Origin: Beijerinckiaceae bacterium
GTDB taxonomy: Bacteria > Pseudomonadota > Alphaproteobacteria > Rhizobiales > Beijerinckiaceae
Assembly: GCA_024304885.1 (NCBI GenBank)
Contig: JALJOM010000003.1
Location: forward strand, 1,646,110-1,710,109
Direction: 5' to 3'
DNA length: 64,000 nt
Shown: one piece after another, positions 1 to 8,256 of the stretch
How the letters are laid out: the number at the start of each line of letters is the position of its first letter
Position numbering within the stretch: the first letter of the stretch is position 1
Translations under genes and position numbers: made by a program
Notes under the pieces: model-generated
The model's input: only the letters and a program-made list of their open reading frames with translations
Databases searched by the model: none
What the model was told of the DNA's origin: nothing

Positions 1-283
1 CGACGTGGTCGGGGCGAGCGGTCCCGTGGTGGTGGATTTCTGGGCCGAATGGTGCGGCCCCTGCAAGATGATCGGGCCGGCGCTCGAGGAGATCGCCGAC
101 GAGCTGCAAGGCCAGGTGACGATCGCCAAGCTGAATGTCGACGAGAATCCGGGTGTCGCCGGCGCCTATGGCATTCGGACGATCCCGACGCTCATGCTGT
201 TCAAGGGCGGCAAGATGGCCTCGTCGAAGATCGGTGCCGCGCCGAAAGGCGAGCTGAAGAAATGGATCACGGACGCGATCTGA
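1..283 (+). CDS. trxA: Thioredoxin (5' end outside window)
   Basis: Thioredoxin is the cytoplasmic disulfide reductase that donates electrons to ribonucleotide reductase and other targets and is recharged by thioredoxin reductase. The visible 93 or so codons contain the redox-active WCGPCK motif and the cis-proline segment RTIPTLMLF, followed by the usual C-terminal helix. The reading frame is open to the window edge, so the true start lies upstream; the GTG at position 5 is internal. A strong terminator follows the stop codon, so the transcript probably ends before queE. The family assignment is secure; the number of missing N-terminal residues, perhaps 10 to 15, is inferred from typical thioredoxin length. 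Confidence 0.95.
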   Translation, partial: DVVGASGPVVVDFWAEWCGPCKMIGPALEEIADELQGQVTIAKLNVDENPGVAGAYGIRTIPTLMLFKGGKMASSKIGAAPKGELKKWITDAI

Positions 284-312
284 GGTCCGTGCCTCTTCCG
301 CGTTTCTGCTAG

Positions 313-337
313 AAGGGCCTCTCGGGAGGTCCTTTTT
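313..337 (+). terminator. Rho-independent terminator after trxA
   Basis: A 9-bp stem (AAGGGCCTC with GAGGTCCTT, one G-U pair) closed by a TCGG loop runs into five Ts. It lies 30 bp after the trxA stop. It also covers the ATGs at 336 and 342 that could otherwise be read as queE starts, which favours the later queE start. Confidence 0.8.
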
Positions 338-386
338 GCTTATGGGGCATGCACGCGAGACGCAGGCCGATGCCGCCGAGCGGGCC

Positions 387-1022
387 ATGAGGCACTATGC
401 GGTCAAGGAGATCTTCGCGTCCCTCCAAGGCGAAGGCGCCATGGTCGGGCGGGCGGCGGTGTTTTGCCGCTTCGCGGGCTGCAATCTCTGGTCCGGCCGC
501 GAGGAGGATCGTGCGGAGGCGATCTGCCGCTTCTGCGACACCGATTTCTTCGGCATCGATGGCAGGGGCGGCGGAAAGTTCGCGAGTGCCGGGGCCCTCG
601 CCGCGGCCATCGAGCGGGCCTGGAGAGGCGATGCCGAGCGCCGCTTCGTCGTCTTCACCGGCGGCGAGCCTCTGCTCCAGCTCAATGAGCCACTGATCGA
701 AGAGATGCACGCGATGGGCTTCGACGTCGCCGTCGAGACGAACGGGACCATCCCGCTGCCGCCCGGCCTCGATTGGGTCTGCGTCAGCCCCAAGGCTGGC
801 GCGCCGCTCGTGGTGGAGAAGGGCTCGGAACTGAAGCTCGTCTATCCGCAGGAGGGGCTCGAGCCCGAGGACCTGACCCGGCTCGATTTCGCGCAGTTCT
901 GGCTGCAGCCGATGGACGGGCCGGACGTTGCGGTGAATACCGCGGCGGCGGTCGCCTATTGCCTCGCCCATCCTCGTTGGCGGCTCAGCCTCCAGAGCCA
1001 CAAATGGATCGGCATCCCGTGA
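387..1022 (+). CDS. queE: 7-carboxy-7-deazaguanine synthase QueE
   Basis: QueE is a radical-SAM enzyme that converts 6-carboxytetrahydropterin to 7-carboxy-7-deazaguanine on the route to queuosine-modified tRNA. The N-terminus begins with MRHYAVKEIFASLQGEG, the usual QueE opening. The cluster-binding cysteines are not in the standard CX3CX2C form: C28 is followed by 14 residues, then CRFC, giving CX14CX2C, the variant known from Burkholderia QueE. The VFTGGEPLLQ segment is the GGE SAM-binding motif, and LQPMDGP and LSLQSHKWIGIP close the protein at about 211 residues. The start at 387 was chosen because upstream ATGs fall in the trxA terminator. The last four bases overlap queD, which makes the previous-step enzyme, so the two are probably translationally coupled. 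Confidence 0.93.
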   Translation: MRHYAVKEIFASLQGEGAMVGRAAVFCRFAGCNLWSGREEDRAEAICRFCDTDFFGIDGRGGGKFASAGALAAAIERAWRGDAERRFVVFTGGEPLLQLNEPLIEEMHAMGFDVAVETNGTIPLPPGLDWVCVSPKAGAPLVVEKGSELKLVYPQEGLEPEDLTRLDFAQFWLQPMDGPDVAVNTAAAVAYCLAHPRWRLSLQSHKWIGIP

Positions 1023-1375
1023 AGATCGCACAGGCCTTCCGGTTCGAGGCGGCGCATCATCTGCCGAACGTGGCAGAGTCCCATCGCTGCCGCAGGCTGC
1101 ACGGCCATTCCTATCGGATCGAGCTCCGGCTCGAGGGGCCGGTTGATCCGGTGACCGGCTTCGTCGCCGATTTCTTCGAGATCGAGGCCGCCTTCGCGCC
1201 CTTGCTCGATCGGCTCGACCATCATTGCCTCAACGAGATCGAGGGCCTCGAAAATCCGACGGCCGAGAATATCGCGATCTGGATCTGGGACCGCACCAAG
1301 AAGGCTCTGCCGCGGCTCTCGAGCGTGATCGTCTTCGAGACACAGGACTGCTGGGCAGAATACGACGGGACGTGA
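1019..1375 (+). CDS. queD: 6-carboxy-5,6,7,8-tetrahydropterin synthase QueD
   Basis: QueD is a zinc enzyme of the 6-pyruvoyl-tetrahydropterin synthase family that turns dihydroneopterin triphosphate into 6-carboxytetrahydropterin, the QueE substrate. The sequence shows FRFEAAHHLP and CRRLHGHSY, which supply the zinc histidines and the catalytic cysteine, then LDHHCLNEI and NPTAENIAIWIW. At 118 residues from the GTG start it has the usual length. GTG 1019 is chosen because it overlaps the queE stop as GTGA and gives the typical VKIAQAFRFEAAH start; an ATG at 1004 would add five residues. The pair queE-queD has no queC or queF nearby in this window. Confidence 0.93.
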   Translation: MKIAQAFRFEAAHHLPNVAESHRCRRLHGHSYRIELRLEGPVDPVTGFVADFFEIEAAFAPLLDRLDHHCLNEIEGLENPTAENIAIWIWDRTKKALPRLSSVIVFETQDCWAEYDGT

Positions 1376-1636
1376 ACTACGGAAACCACATAGCTTGAGA
1401 TTTCTCGACGAAGCGAATCGCCGGTGCGCGTCGAGGTAAATGCGACAAGGCGAATATATGGTGGGTCACAGTTTGAATTTCCCCTTGTGGCCCCGGGCGC
1501 CCCTTCGTGGAAGCTGCGGGCGGATCAAATGACGCTCGACTTTCGCACATATCTTTTGCACGATCTAAGGCATTGAAAACTCAGAAGTGAGCTACTTGTG
1601 CAAAACTCTTAACTTATGCACGGCAACGGCGATCGC

Positions 1637-2035
1637 CTATTTGTCGGCTTTGGCTTCTTTGCCGGTAAGGTCCGAGGGTTTCAGCGAGAGGAACTTATCC
1701 GGCGTTTTCCATGTGCCTGGCAGATGTTTATTCGCCCATTTGCAAACGGCTTGCAGCACGGGGAGCAATTCGGCTCCCTTCTGCGTCAGCGCATAGTCGT
1801 ACCTGATTGGGTGTTCCTGATAAGCGCTCTTCTCGATAAGGCCGAATTCCTCCAATCGTAAGAGTCGATCTGTCAGCACGTTCGTCGGGATGTGTTCAGG
1901 AGATTGAGAAAACTCTCCGAACCGCGTTTTCCCCATTGAAAGATCGCGAATGATGACGAGCGTCCATCGGTCGCCAAAAATATCGAGAGAGGTGGCTATC
2001 GGGCATCCCGACCTGAGCTTTTTCAAGGCGCGCAT
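1637..2035 (-). CDS. HxlR-family transcriptional regulator
   Basis: This 132-residue protein is a winged-helix HxlR/MarR-like DNA-binding regulator. It has the family signature around CPIATSLDIFGDRWTLVIIR, then GEFSQSPEHIPTNVLTDRLLRLEEFGLI, the recognition helix and wing, and an EYALTQKGAELLPVL-like segment (here YDYALTQKGAELLPVLQAV). Many HxlR proteins repress a divergent gene and respond to electrophiles or formaldehyde. It is transcribed divergently from a GFA-family gene with a 27-bp palindrome between them. Its base composition is lower in G+C than the housekeeping genes on either side, suggesting acquisition with its neighbours. The family call is firm; the inducer is unknown. Confidence 0.88.
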   Translation of the reverse strand: MRALKKLRSGCPIATSLDIFGDRWTLVIIRDLSMGKTRFGEFSQSPEHIPTNVLTDRLLRLEEFGLIEKSAYQEHPIRYDYALTQKGAELLPVLQAVCKWANKHLPGTWKTPDKFLSLKPSDLTGKEAKADK

Positions 2036-2045
2036 CGTTGGCTAT

Positions 2046-2072
2046 TAGTGACTTGCGAATCACAAGTGACTA
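2046..2072. promoter_or_regulatory. Palindromic operator between HxlR and GFA genes
   Basis: Half-sites TAGTGACTTG (2046-2055) and CAAGTGACTA (2063-2072) form an inverted repeat about position 59 of this line, with one mismatch per arm and a 7-nt spacer. It begins 11 bp upstream of the regulator start and 46 bp upstream of the GFA start. Its symmetry and place in a divergent promoter fit a binding site for the HxlR dimer; this is inferred, not known. Confidence 0.6.
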
Positions 2073-2117
2073 CTCTAATCTACATCGGATGAAACGCATA
2101 ATCGAGGAGAAAGTCCA

Positions 2118-2540
2118 ATGCCAGAACCTTTCCAAGGCCGCTGTCTTTGCGGCGCTGTCCATTATGAATGCAATGCCGATCCTCTCATGTCCGGTCATTG
2201 CCAGTGCACCGATTGCCGCAAGAGCAGTGGGACAGGGCATAGTTCGCACCTCGCCGTTCCTCGGCCCTCGGTGACCGTATCGGGGGACGTGACCGTCTAC
2301 GACAAAGCGGCTGACAGCGGTCATATCGTCTCGCGCGCTTTCTGCCCTCGCTGCGGCGCACCGATATATTCGTTGAACGACGCAATGCCCGAATTGATGT
2401 TCCTCAGGGCGTCAAGTCTCGACGACCTCGAAGTGTTCAAACCTCAAATGATCGTTTACGCGAGCCGTGGCGCTTCTTGGGATATCTCCGATACAACGTT
2501 GCCGCGCTTCGAAAAAATGCCGCCCATGATGGGAGGCTAG
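2118..2540 (+). CDS. GFA/CENP-V family zinc protein
   Basis: The 140-residue product belongs to the glutathione-dependent formaldehyde-activating enzyme (GFA) family, small zinc-binding beta proteins, most of unproven function. The zinc cysteines are in place: C9 and C11 in RCLCGAVHYE, C28, C30 and C33 in GHCQCTDCRKSSG, and the later pair in FCPRCGAPIYS. A ribosome site (GAGGAGAAAG) precedes the ATG. It is divergent from the HxlR regulator and five bases upstream of a TfoX-like gene, so it is likely the first gene of a regulated two-gene unit. A role in handling small electrophiles fits the HxlR partner but is inference. Confidence 0.85.
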   Translation: MPEPFQGRCLCGAVHYECNADPLMSGHCQCTDCRKSSGTGHSSHLAVPRPSVTVSGDVTVYDKAADSGHIVSRAFCPRCGAPIYSLNDAMPELMFLRASSLDDLEVFKPQMIVYASRGASWDISDTTLPRFEKMPPMMGG

Positions 2541-2545
2541 CGGAA

Positions 2546-2875
2546 ATGGCATCCGACCCTGCGCTTGTTGAACGACTGCGATCAGTTCTCGCGCACCACC
2601 CGCGCATCGAAGCGCGCCGCATGTTTGGCGGCGTCTGCTTCACCCTGAACGGCAACATGTGCGTCGGCGTCCACAACAAAAACCTCATTCTTCGTGTCGG
2701 TGAAACGCGCGCCAAAGAGTTGCTAACCCGTGAAGGGGTCAAGCCCATGGACCTGACCGGCAAGGTTATGAAAGGATGGGCCACAATACTCCCCGAAGGA
2801 ATCCGGTCTGATGCTCAGCTTTCCAGCTATGCACAGCTCGCGGTCGATTTCGTTGAAAAGCTTCCACCGAAATAG
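2546..2875 (+). CDS. TfoX N-terminal domain protein
   Basis: A 109-residue protein matching the TfoX/Sxy N-terminal domain: ARRMFGGVCFTLNGNMCVGV followed by LILRVGE and a conserved GWATI segment near the C-terminus. Full-length TfoX/Sxy proteins regulate competence in gammaproteobacteria, but stand-alone N-terminal-domain proteins are common in alphaproteobacteria with no known function. It starts five bases after the GFA stop, which suggests co-transcription; the ATG at 2546 gives the usual start, whereas an upstream frame-compatible ATG at 2477 would overlap the GFA gene. No DNA-binding domain is visible. Confidence 0.82.
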   Translation: MASDPALVERLRSVLAHHPRIEARRMFGGVCFTLNGNMCVGVHNKNLILRVGETRAKELLTREGVKPMDLTGKVMKGWATILPEGIRSDAQLSSYAQLAVDFVEKLPPK

Positions 2876-3004
2876 CACGCGAAATCGGCCTCAAATGCCA
2901 TTTTATCCCATTTTAACAGCGACTTAAGCCGCATTTCAAAATTCTTGATTTTTGCACCAGCGCCAGTTGGCTGGAAGTGGATGTCCGCACCTTTCTTGCG
3001 CGTC

Positions 3005-3436
3005 TCATTCCTGTAAATTTTTCCGAATCCTCCTAAGGTCGTTTTGAAACTCGTAAAAAACAAACGCCGCGAAACTAGGGAGGATCAGCATCACAGAAGT
3101 TTTCAGATACTCCCCAACACCCCACTGAGCTGGCCCGAATGGATCGCAAATCCAGACGTACAAGCTCCATGAAATGAACCATAGGCCGGAGAAGAATTTC
3201 CATCCCTCTAGTGTTGGCTGCCACTTCGCTTGCCAACCGGCTATAGCCGCCAAGGCGTGGAATATGCGCCAAACCCACCCTCCAGCTGAAAGTTGGAGCC
3301 CCTCAACCCGCAAGAAAACAAAAAGCAGCAGTTCAGAGCTGCTCGATATGTATAGCGCCACTGCTGCAGAAAGACATCCGTCAGCAACCCTTGTCAAACA
3401 CCTAGTTACTTCTGAAGGGCTTATGGGAGACGTCAT
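3005..3436 (-). CDS. Small membrane protein of unknown function
   Basis: I do not recognise this 143-residue protein. It has three or four hydrophobic stretches, including SAAVALYISSSSELLLFVFL, GLWFISWSLYVWI and SVMLILPSFAAFVFYEF, and a short basic C-terminal tail (RRIRKNLQE). A possible ribosome site, AGGAG, sits 10 bases before the ATG. The region is AT-richer than the chromosome around it and the codon choice differs from nearby core genes. It may be a recently acquired gene or, less likely, a chance reading frame. Nothing in the sequence points to a function. Confidence 0.5.
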   Translation of the reverse strand: MTSPISPSEVTRCLTRVADGCLSAAVALYISSSSELLLFVFLRVEGLQLSAGGWVWRIFHALAAIAGWQAKWQPTLEGWKFFSGLWFISWSLYVWICDPFGPAQWGVGEYLKTSVMLILPSFAAFVFYEFQNDLRRIRKNLQE

Positions 3437-3562
3437 TGGGTAGTGACTCCTAGATTAGCGTCAGCGTAGATGGCCAATGTCGCATAAAATCCCAATATGG
3501 AGCGCGTAAGGGCCCGCTCTCGGCGCAAAGCAGAAATTTCAAACTGAGACACTGCCGAAGCT

Positions 3563-4483
3563 CTACACCGCGAGGCTGCGGCTCGGCTCCGTCCCGAATC
3601 CCTTGATCTCGATGCGGTCCGGATAGAGCGAGACGATCGCATAGGCGGTTTCGGTGGCGGTATCGACCATCCCCTTGAAGTTCACGAAATGCTTGCCGGC
3701 CGAGATCCCGTAGTTGCCGGCATGATCATGGCCACAGAGATAGGCGAGGAACGAGCGGCGTGCGGTGACGAGCTTCACGAAGCGCTCGGCTCCCCACATC
3801 GAGAGCCAGGTCTTCGGATAGACGGGATAATGTCCCATGACGATGATCTTCTCGCCGGCGGCCTCGGCGCGATCCATGGTCTCGTCGAGCCAGGCATATT
3901 GCTCCTCGCCGAGCCCGCCGTTCCACTCCTTGGCGTTCGGCTCGCCGCGCTCCTTCATCGCCTGAAGCGTCTCGACCGCGAGCCGAAACCGCGGGCTGTC
4001 CTTTCGATGCGCGACGAGGCTGAGGTCGGTGCCGTCGATGACGATGAACCGGATGCCGCCGGCCGCGAAATCGTAGTAGCGGCGCGCGAGGCCGAGCGCG
4101 CGGGGGACGGAAGCGAGGTAATCGGGCCCGACCTCGAAATCGTGATTGCCGAGCACGAAGAGCTTCGGGTGCAAGAGCCTGTCGTAGAGCGGCAGGATAT
4201 GGCCGTAGCTTTCCCAGTGCCGATCGATGATATCGCCGAGGGTCACCACGAAGGCGAGGTCGGTCTCGGCGTTTAAGGCCTCCACCGCCTCGCTGAGCTT
4301 CCACAGGCTGTTGGCGTAGTAGCGATTCATCGCCGGCGCAACGGGAGCATATTGCGGATCCGCGATGACGCCGAAACGCAACGGAGTCTCCCGCGTGGGG
4401 ACCTCCGCGCGCGGCTCGGGGGCGACGAAGGTGGAGCCGATCACGGCGCCCGTCATCTCGAGTGCCCTGCGTCTCGTGACCAT
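3563..4483 (-). CDS. Tat-exported metallophosphoesterase (ADPRibase-Mn-like)
   Basis: This 306-residue protein is a calcineurin-like metallophosphoesterase resembling Mn-dependent ADP-ribose/CDP-alcohol diphosphatases. The N-terminus MVTRRRALEMTGAVIGSTFV carries twin arginines and a hydrophobic stretch, so Tat export to the periplasm is likely. The metal ligands follow the family order: FGVIADPQY, TLGDIIDR, LFVLGNHDFE, IVMGHYPVYP and YLCGHDHAGNYG. The stretch between the GNHD and GHYP motifs includes a family-like YDFAAGGIRFIVIDGTDLS. It lies just downstream of a patatin-like lipase on the same strand (gap 37 bp), so both may act on exported phospho- or lipid substrates; the true substrate cannot be read from sequence. 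Confidence 0.85.
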   Translation of the reverse strand: MVTRRRALEMTGAVIGSTFVAPEPRAEVPTRETPLRFGVIADPQYAPVAPAMNRYYANSLWKLSEAVEALNAETDLAFVVTLGDIIDRHWESYGHILPLYDRLLHPKLFVLGNHDFEVGPDYLASVPRALGLARRYYDFAAGGIRFIVIDGTDLSLVAHRKDSPRFRLAVETLQAMKERGEPNAKEWNGGLGEEQYAWLDETMDRAEAAGEKIIVMGHYPVYPKTWLSMWGAERFVKLVTARRSFLAYLCGHDHAGNYGISAGKHFVNFKGMVDTATETAYAIVSLYPDRIEIKGFGTEPSRSLAV

Positions 4484-4520
4484 GAGCCTACCCGGCCGCG
4501 CAAGGGGAGCTCTACGAGCT

Positions 4521-6974
4521 TCAATTCGGCGCCAAGCGACGCATGAGGTCGCGGAGCGTGCTGCGATTTTCCTTGGTGCAACGTTGCGCGTCGATCTCGG
4601 CCTGCAACGACCCGGACAGCCACCAGCTCAAGGCGATCTTGGCCACATCGACCTTGTCGTTCGTCCAGATATCCTTGCATTGCCGCTCGTCGCGCGGATC
4701 GGCGTTCGGGTCGGGGGCGAGATCGGGCAGTGCCGCGACGCCGAGCTTGTAGAATGTCGATGCCCCACATGTGGTCGCCTGGCACCTCGCGAATGTGCGG
4801 ACGACGAGGTCCTTGGCTTCTGCTGCATGCCCGTCCCGCGTATTCAAGAGCGCCTGGAAAGGCGCGCTGAAGATGCCGAGGAGCCGGGCCGGAAAGTCAT
4901 TGCCCGAAGGACCTACGAAGGGCGTGACCACCTGCCGCTGCGGCACCGAGACGTCCTCGACCTCGCGCTCCGGATCGTTCGAGATCGAGAGGATGATCGG
5001 CTGGAGGCCGTATTCGAGCAAGGCATTCGCGATATCGAGCGCGGTCGTATCGCCGGAGTTCTCGAAATAGCCGCCGTCGACGAGCCGGTCGCCGAAGCTC
5101 GCCTCACCGGTGACCCCGACGGTGCCCGCGGGCGAGATGACCGGGAATCGCGCGCTCCCGATCGCAGCGGTCGAAAGCCGGATGTCGGGGGCGTCGAGGT
5201 CGTAGCGGAACGTTCCCGGAGCATCGCCGGGAGCGCAGTCCCCGCCCTGAATGTCTGGCGTCTTGCACGGCGACGACATCAACTCGAAGAGATCATAGGC
5301 CTGAGTATAGAGTCCTTTCGGCTGTCTCGCCCGATCCGGAAAGGTCGATGCGAGGTCGGAGACGACGATCCTGCGCCCGGTCTGCACCGAGGTCACGTTG
5401 AGGAGGAGCAGCGGCAGCCAGCTCGTGTCATCCGCGGTTTTCGCGTAGGCGAGCGGCAGGTAGCCGAACCGCCGCCGCAACCCGACCTCGGTGGTGCCGG
5501 ATCCGCTTGCCCCGGCGCCCACGACCGCCTCGTAGTGCTGCTCGAAAGCACGCTCCAGCAAGGCGGCACGATCGTCGAGCATCGAGGGGCCCGCGACGAT
5601 GTAGCGGGCCGGCGCGAAATTGTCGCGAAAGCCGAGACCGATGAAGACCGGCGAGAGATAGTCTCCCGTCACGAGTGCCTGCAGGCAATCGCGCCAGGTG
5701 AAAGGCTGCTTGCCGGGGCCCACCTCCTCGGCGCGAAACCATGTGCGGTAGGAGTTCCGGCACGGCGGGGCACCACCTCGGTCGTTCATCGCATCGGCGA
5801 GCGCGGTCCTGATCGCGACCGCCCCCACCGATCCGCCGGAGACTCCCGACATCGCGAAAATCCGCCGTGCCGGATTCGGGTTGCCCGGCGCCGACGGCAT
5901 GCGATCGAGGATCTCGCCGACGAAGGTCGCCGCCGCGAACGCGGCGCGGCTCGCTCCGCCGTCGATCGCTATGACGAGAGGCGGAGGGCAGCTTGTGGTC
6001 TCGCAACCGTTGGCGTTCTTCCACCTCTCTACGGCCGTGACGAGATCGATCTGCCGCTGGGCCGAGGAGCTCGTCGTGACGGAGACCGTGCGCAGATCGT
6101 TGAAATGCACGTTGAGCGCGGTCACCACCAGGCAACCGACGACGGCGATCGCAATGTAGGGAATGCCGTCGCGATGCGCGCAGCGCTGCATCCAGCTCAG
6201 GATCAAGACGAGGCTCCCGAGCAGGAAGGGAATGAGCAACGCGCGTGGAAGGAACGTCGCCGGAACGAAGGGAAAATGATAGGCCAGCACGAAGATGGCG
6301 AAGGTCGCGAGCAGCGACCCCCAAATGAACGTCTCGAGCGGATCCTTGTCCCTCGGCCAGCCCGGTATCTTGCACGACAAGTAGTCGATCAAGGGTTGCC
6401 GATAGATGACGAACACGACGAACAGGACAGCGATGACGACATCCGCCGCCAGCAGAACGACGAGCTGGAAGAGCGTCTCCTTGCCTTCCGCCAGCCCGTT
6501 CGAGGCCCATTGCGTCGCGAGGGCATGCAGGATGCCGATCGCGAAAGCCACGAAAGGCAGGACCCCGAGCACACGTGGGACCCACTTGATGGCTAAGGCA
6601 TGTTCCTCGCGCAAGGTCGCTTGGAGCAGCACCAGGTCTTCCATGCCGTGGGGTTGCGCGCGCAGCTTGCGGCGCAGGCTCGCCGACACGAGCCATTCGT
6701 CGTCGTCCAAGGTCCAACGGGCACCGAAATGCACCGGAAACGCCCAGACGACGAAGAGCGCCACGAAGACGCTGCCCCAATAGGCGATCGCGCCGAGGAG
6801 GCTGGTGTTCCACGATGTATCGGCGAAAAGATTCTGGGCCGGAGCGGCGACCTGGAACAGGTAAAGGCCGAGTACCGCGCTCACGACGCTGACCCGGCAA
6901 GCCCAAAGCACGCGCCCGAGACGCACCACCGGCACCCAGACGAGTTGAAACCACGCGACCGGCTTGGCCCACAT
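4521..6974 (-). CDS. Polytopic membrane patatin-like phospholipase
   Basis: The 817-residue protein joins about six or seven N-terminal membrane helices (within residues 20-290) to a patatin-like hydrolase domain. The active site is complete: an oxyanion-type DGGASR at 338-343, nucleophile S379 in SGVSGGSVG, and aspartate D633 in VDGGYFENSG. Patatin enzymes are serine-aspartate dyad lipid acyl hydrolases. The start is set at 6974 because a strong ribosome site (GGGGAGGAG) lies just before that ATG; an upstream ATG at 7040 would add 22 unlikely residues. The fusion to a large membrane anchor is uncommon, and bacterial proteins of this type have no assigned substrate. It sits upstream of the metallophosphoesterase and downstream of a sigma/anti-sigma pair on the same strand. 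Confidence 0.85.
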   Translation of the reverse strand: MWAKPVAWFQLVWVPVVRLGRVLWACRVSVVSAVLGLYLFQVAAPAQNLFADTSWNTSLLGAIAYWGSVFVALFVVWAFPVHFGARWTLDDDEWLVSASLRRKLRAQPHGMEDLVLLQATLREEHALAIKWVPRVLGVLPFVAFAIGILHALATQWASNGLAEGKETLFQLVVLLAADVVIAVLFVVFVIYRQPLIDYLSCKIPGWPRDKDPLETFIWGSLLATFAIFVLAYHFPFVPATFLPRALLIPFLLGSLVLILSWMQRCAHRDGIPYIAIAVVGCLVVTALNVHFNDLRTVSVTTSSSAQRQIDLVTAVERWKNANGCETTSCPPPLVIAIDGGASRAAFAAATFVGEILDRMPSAPGNPNPARRIFAMSGVSGGSVGAVAIRTALADAMNDRGGAPPCRNSYRTWFRAEEVGPGKQPFTWRDCLQALVTGDYLSPVFIGLGFRDNFAPARYIVAGPSMLDDRAALLERAFEQHYEAVVGAGASGSGTTEVGLRRRFGYLPLAYAKTADDTSWLPLLLLNVTSVQTGRRIVVSDLASTFPDRARQPKGLYTQAYDLFELMSSPCKTPDIQGGDCAPGDAPGTFRYDLDAPDIRLSTAAIGSARFPVISPAGTVGVTGEASFGDRLVDGGYFENSGDTTALDIANALLEYGLQPIILSISNDPEREVEDVSVPQRQVVTPFVGPSGNDFPARLLGIFSAPFQALLNTRDGHAAEAKDLVVRTFARCQATTCGASTFYKLGVAALPDLAPDPNADPRDERQCKDIWTNDKVDVAKIALSWWLSGSLQAEIDAQRCTKENRSTLRDLMRRLAPN

Positions 6975-7368
6975 GATCTCCTCCCCTCGAAATACGCGAG
7001 GATGCGCGATGCGCCCGACAGCTGGCTTTCGGCACGACAAGACTTCGTGTAGGTCGCGGCGGTGGCCTCGAGCAAAAATGGGCTACGTCGGATATCCTGC
7101 GACAATTCTCAGAAGATTGATAGCTAAAAATGGCTCGCGACTCTGGCCGAGCCTGCCGTCCCTCGACCCCCGCTCGATCACGTTCGACCGGTAGGCTCCC
7201 GACGGCAAAGGATCCAACCTCCGCCGATCTCTCCGCGCGCAAGCACCCTACGAGCGGCAATCGCGAGATCCCACGAGGATGTCGCCTTGCTCGAGGACCA
7301 CAGGCCACGCCGGGACCAGGCGCGATCCCCGCTCGGGCAGGGTGACCCGCTGATCGGGCTCGTGAGCT
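6975..7368. other. 394-bp intergenic region upstream of the patatin gene
   Basis: The stretch between the patatin-like gene and the anti-sigma gene holds no convincing coding region. It should contain the patatin promoter. Short open frames on the minus strand here are continuations or shadows of the anti-sigma locus and have no recognisable domain. No strong terminator was seen after the anti-sigma stop. Confidence 0.5.
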
Positions 7369-8256
7369 TCAACGTGCGGCGAATTTCTCGATCTCTGCGC
7401 GGGCGCGGTCCGCCAGGAGCCCGAGCTCCGCTTCCGCGAGCCCGCCGGCGAGGGTATATCGCGCACCCTTCTGCCGCCACGAGAGCGCCGGTCTCGTCGG
7501 GTCGTTCGGCTTGGGCGCGCGCGGTTCCGTCTCGCCTCGAGCCTTGTCGATGCAGAGCGTGACCTCGATATCGGTGCCGGTCCTGTAGAGCAGGCAAGGC
7601 GCCGCGCTCGGCGACCCGGGGCTCGTGCGGATGCCAGTAAGCGTCAGTCCCGCATCGGAAAGGTTCGGCACGATCAAGAGCTCCGCGAATGGTCTCTTGG
7701 CCGAGCCATTGTCCGCGAGCCCCGGCTCGTAGGGCACGACGGCCTGCAACGTGCGGTCGACGAAGGGCACGTCGTCGTTGCGGGCAATCGGCACGCGCGA
7801 TTCGGTGCCGAGCCGCGGTTGCTTTCGCGCGTCGAGCCGTTCGGCGATCATGCCTGCGGCGAGCGCGGTCGCGACCCCGGCGGCGAACGCGAGGCCGAGG
7901 CCGACCGTCGTGAGCCCGCCGCTCCGAAATCTGCCGCCCGGCGCCTTCGAGCTCCCTGGCCCCGACGCCGAAGGTCCGATGTCGGCAAAGGCACTCATCG
8001 CGCACGGCAGGAGCGACGGAGACGCCGGCTCGGTCAGGACATCGGCGAAGGCGGCCCGCAGCGCCTCGTTTTGCCGGCGCCAAGCTTCGGCCCTGGCGGC
8101 GTCGGCAGGACAATCCTGCAGGTGGGCCAGCATCGCCTTCTTGCGCGCCGGGTCCAGCTCGCCGTCGACGAAGCCGTGCAAGTCCTCGTCACTGATGGAG
8201 GGCAGGGGGGCGGACAAGGGCGGCGCTTCCTCGGGGCGATCGGCTTTTTGCGTCAT
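7369..8256 (-). CDS. Anti-sigma factor, single-pass membrane
   Basis: The 295-residue protein has an anti-sigma layout: a cytoplasmic N-terminal helical domain (ISDEDLHGFVDGELDPARKK, then HLQDCPADAARAEAWRRQNE), a single membrane helix around residues 120-145 (TVGLGLAFAAGVATALAAGM) and a periplasmic C-terminal half. The usual HX3CX2C zinc motif is only partly kept (HLQDC followed by PAD, no second cysteine). Its ATG overlaps the stop of the ECF sigma gene as ATGA, the standard coupling for such pairs. It presumably binds the sigma factor until an envelope signal releases it. The periplasmic domain has no recognised fold. Confidence 0.85.
   Translation of the reverse strand: MTQKADRPEEAPPLSAPLPSISDEDLHGFVDGELDPARKKAMLAHLQDCPADAARAEAWRRQNEALRAAFADVLTEPASPSLLPCAMSAFADIGPSASGPGSSKAPGGRFRSGGLTTVGLGLAFAAGVATALAAGMIAERLDARKQPRLGTESRVPIARNDDVPFVDRTLQAVVPYEPGLADNGSAKRPFAELLIVPNLSDAGLTLTGIRTSPGSPSAAPCLLYRTGTDIEVTLCIDKARGETEPRAPKPNDPTRPALSWRQKGARYTLAGGLAEAELGLLADRARAEIEKFAAR

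Noticed and set aside
2827-3063. 78-codon minus-strand frame overlapping the TfoX gene end
   Set aside because: Overlaps a supported gene in antisense and has no recognisable features.
4365-6596. 743-codon open frame opposite the patatin gene
   Set aside because: The opposite-strand patatin gene has an intact active site, membrane helices and a strong ribosome site; this frame is Arg/Glu-rich and featureless.
7178-7466. Small minus-strand gene downstream of the anti-sigma gene
   Set aside because: No start with a ribosome site and no recognisable domain; treated as intergenic.
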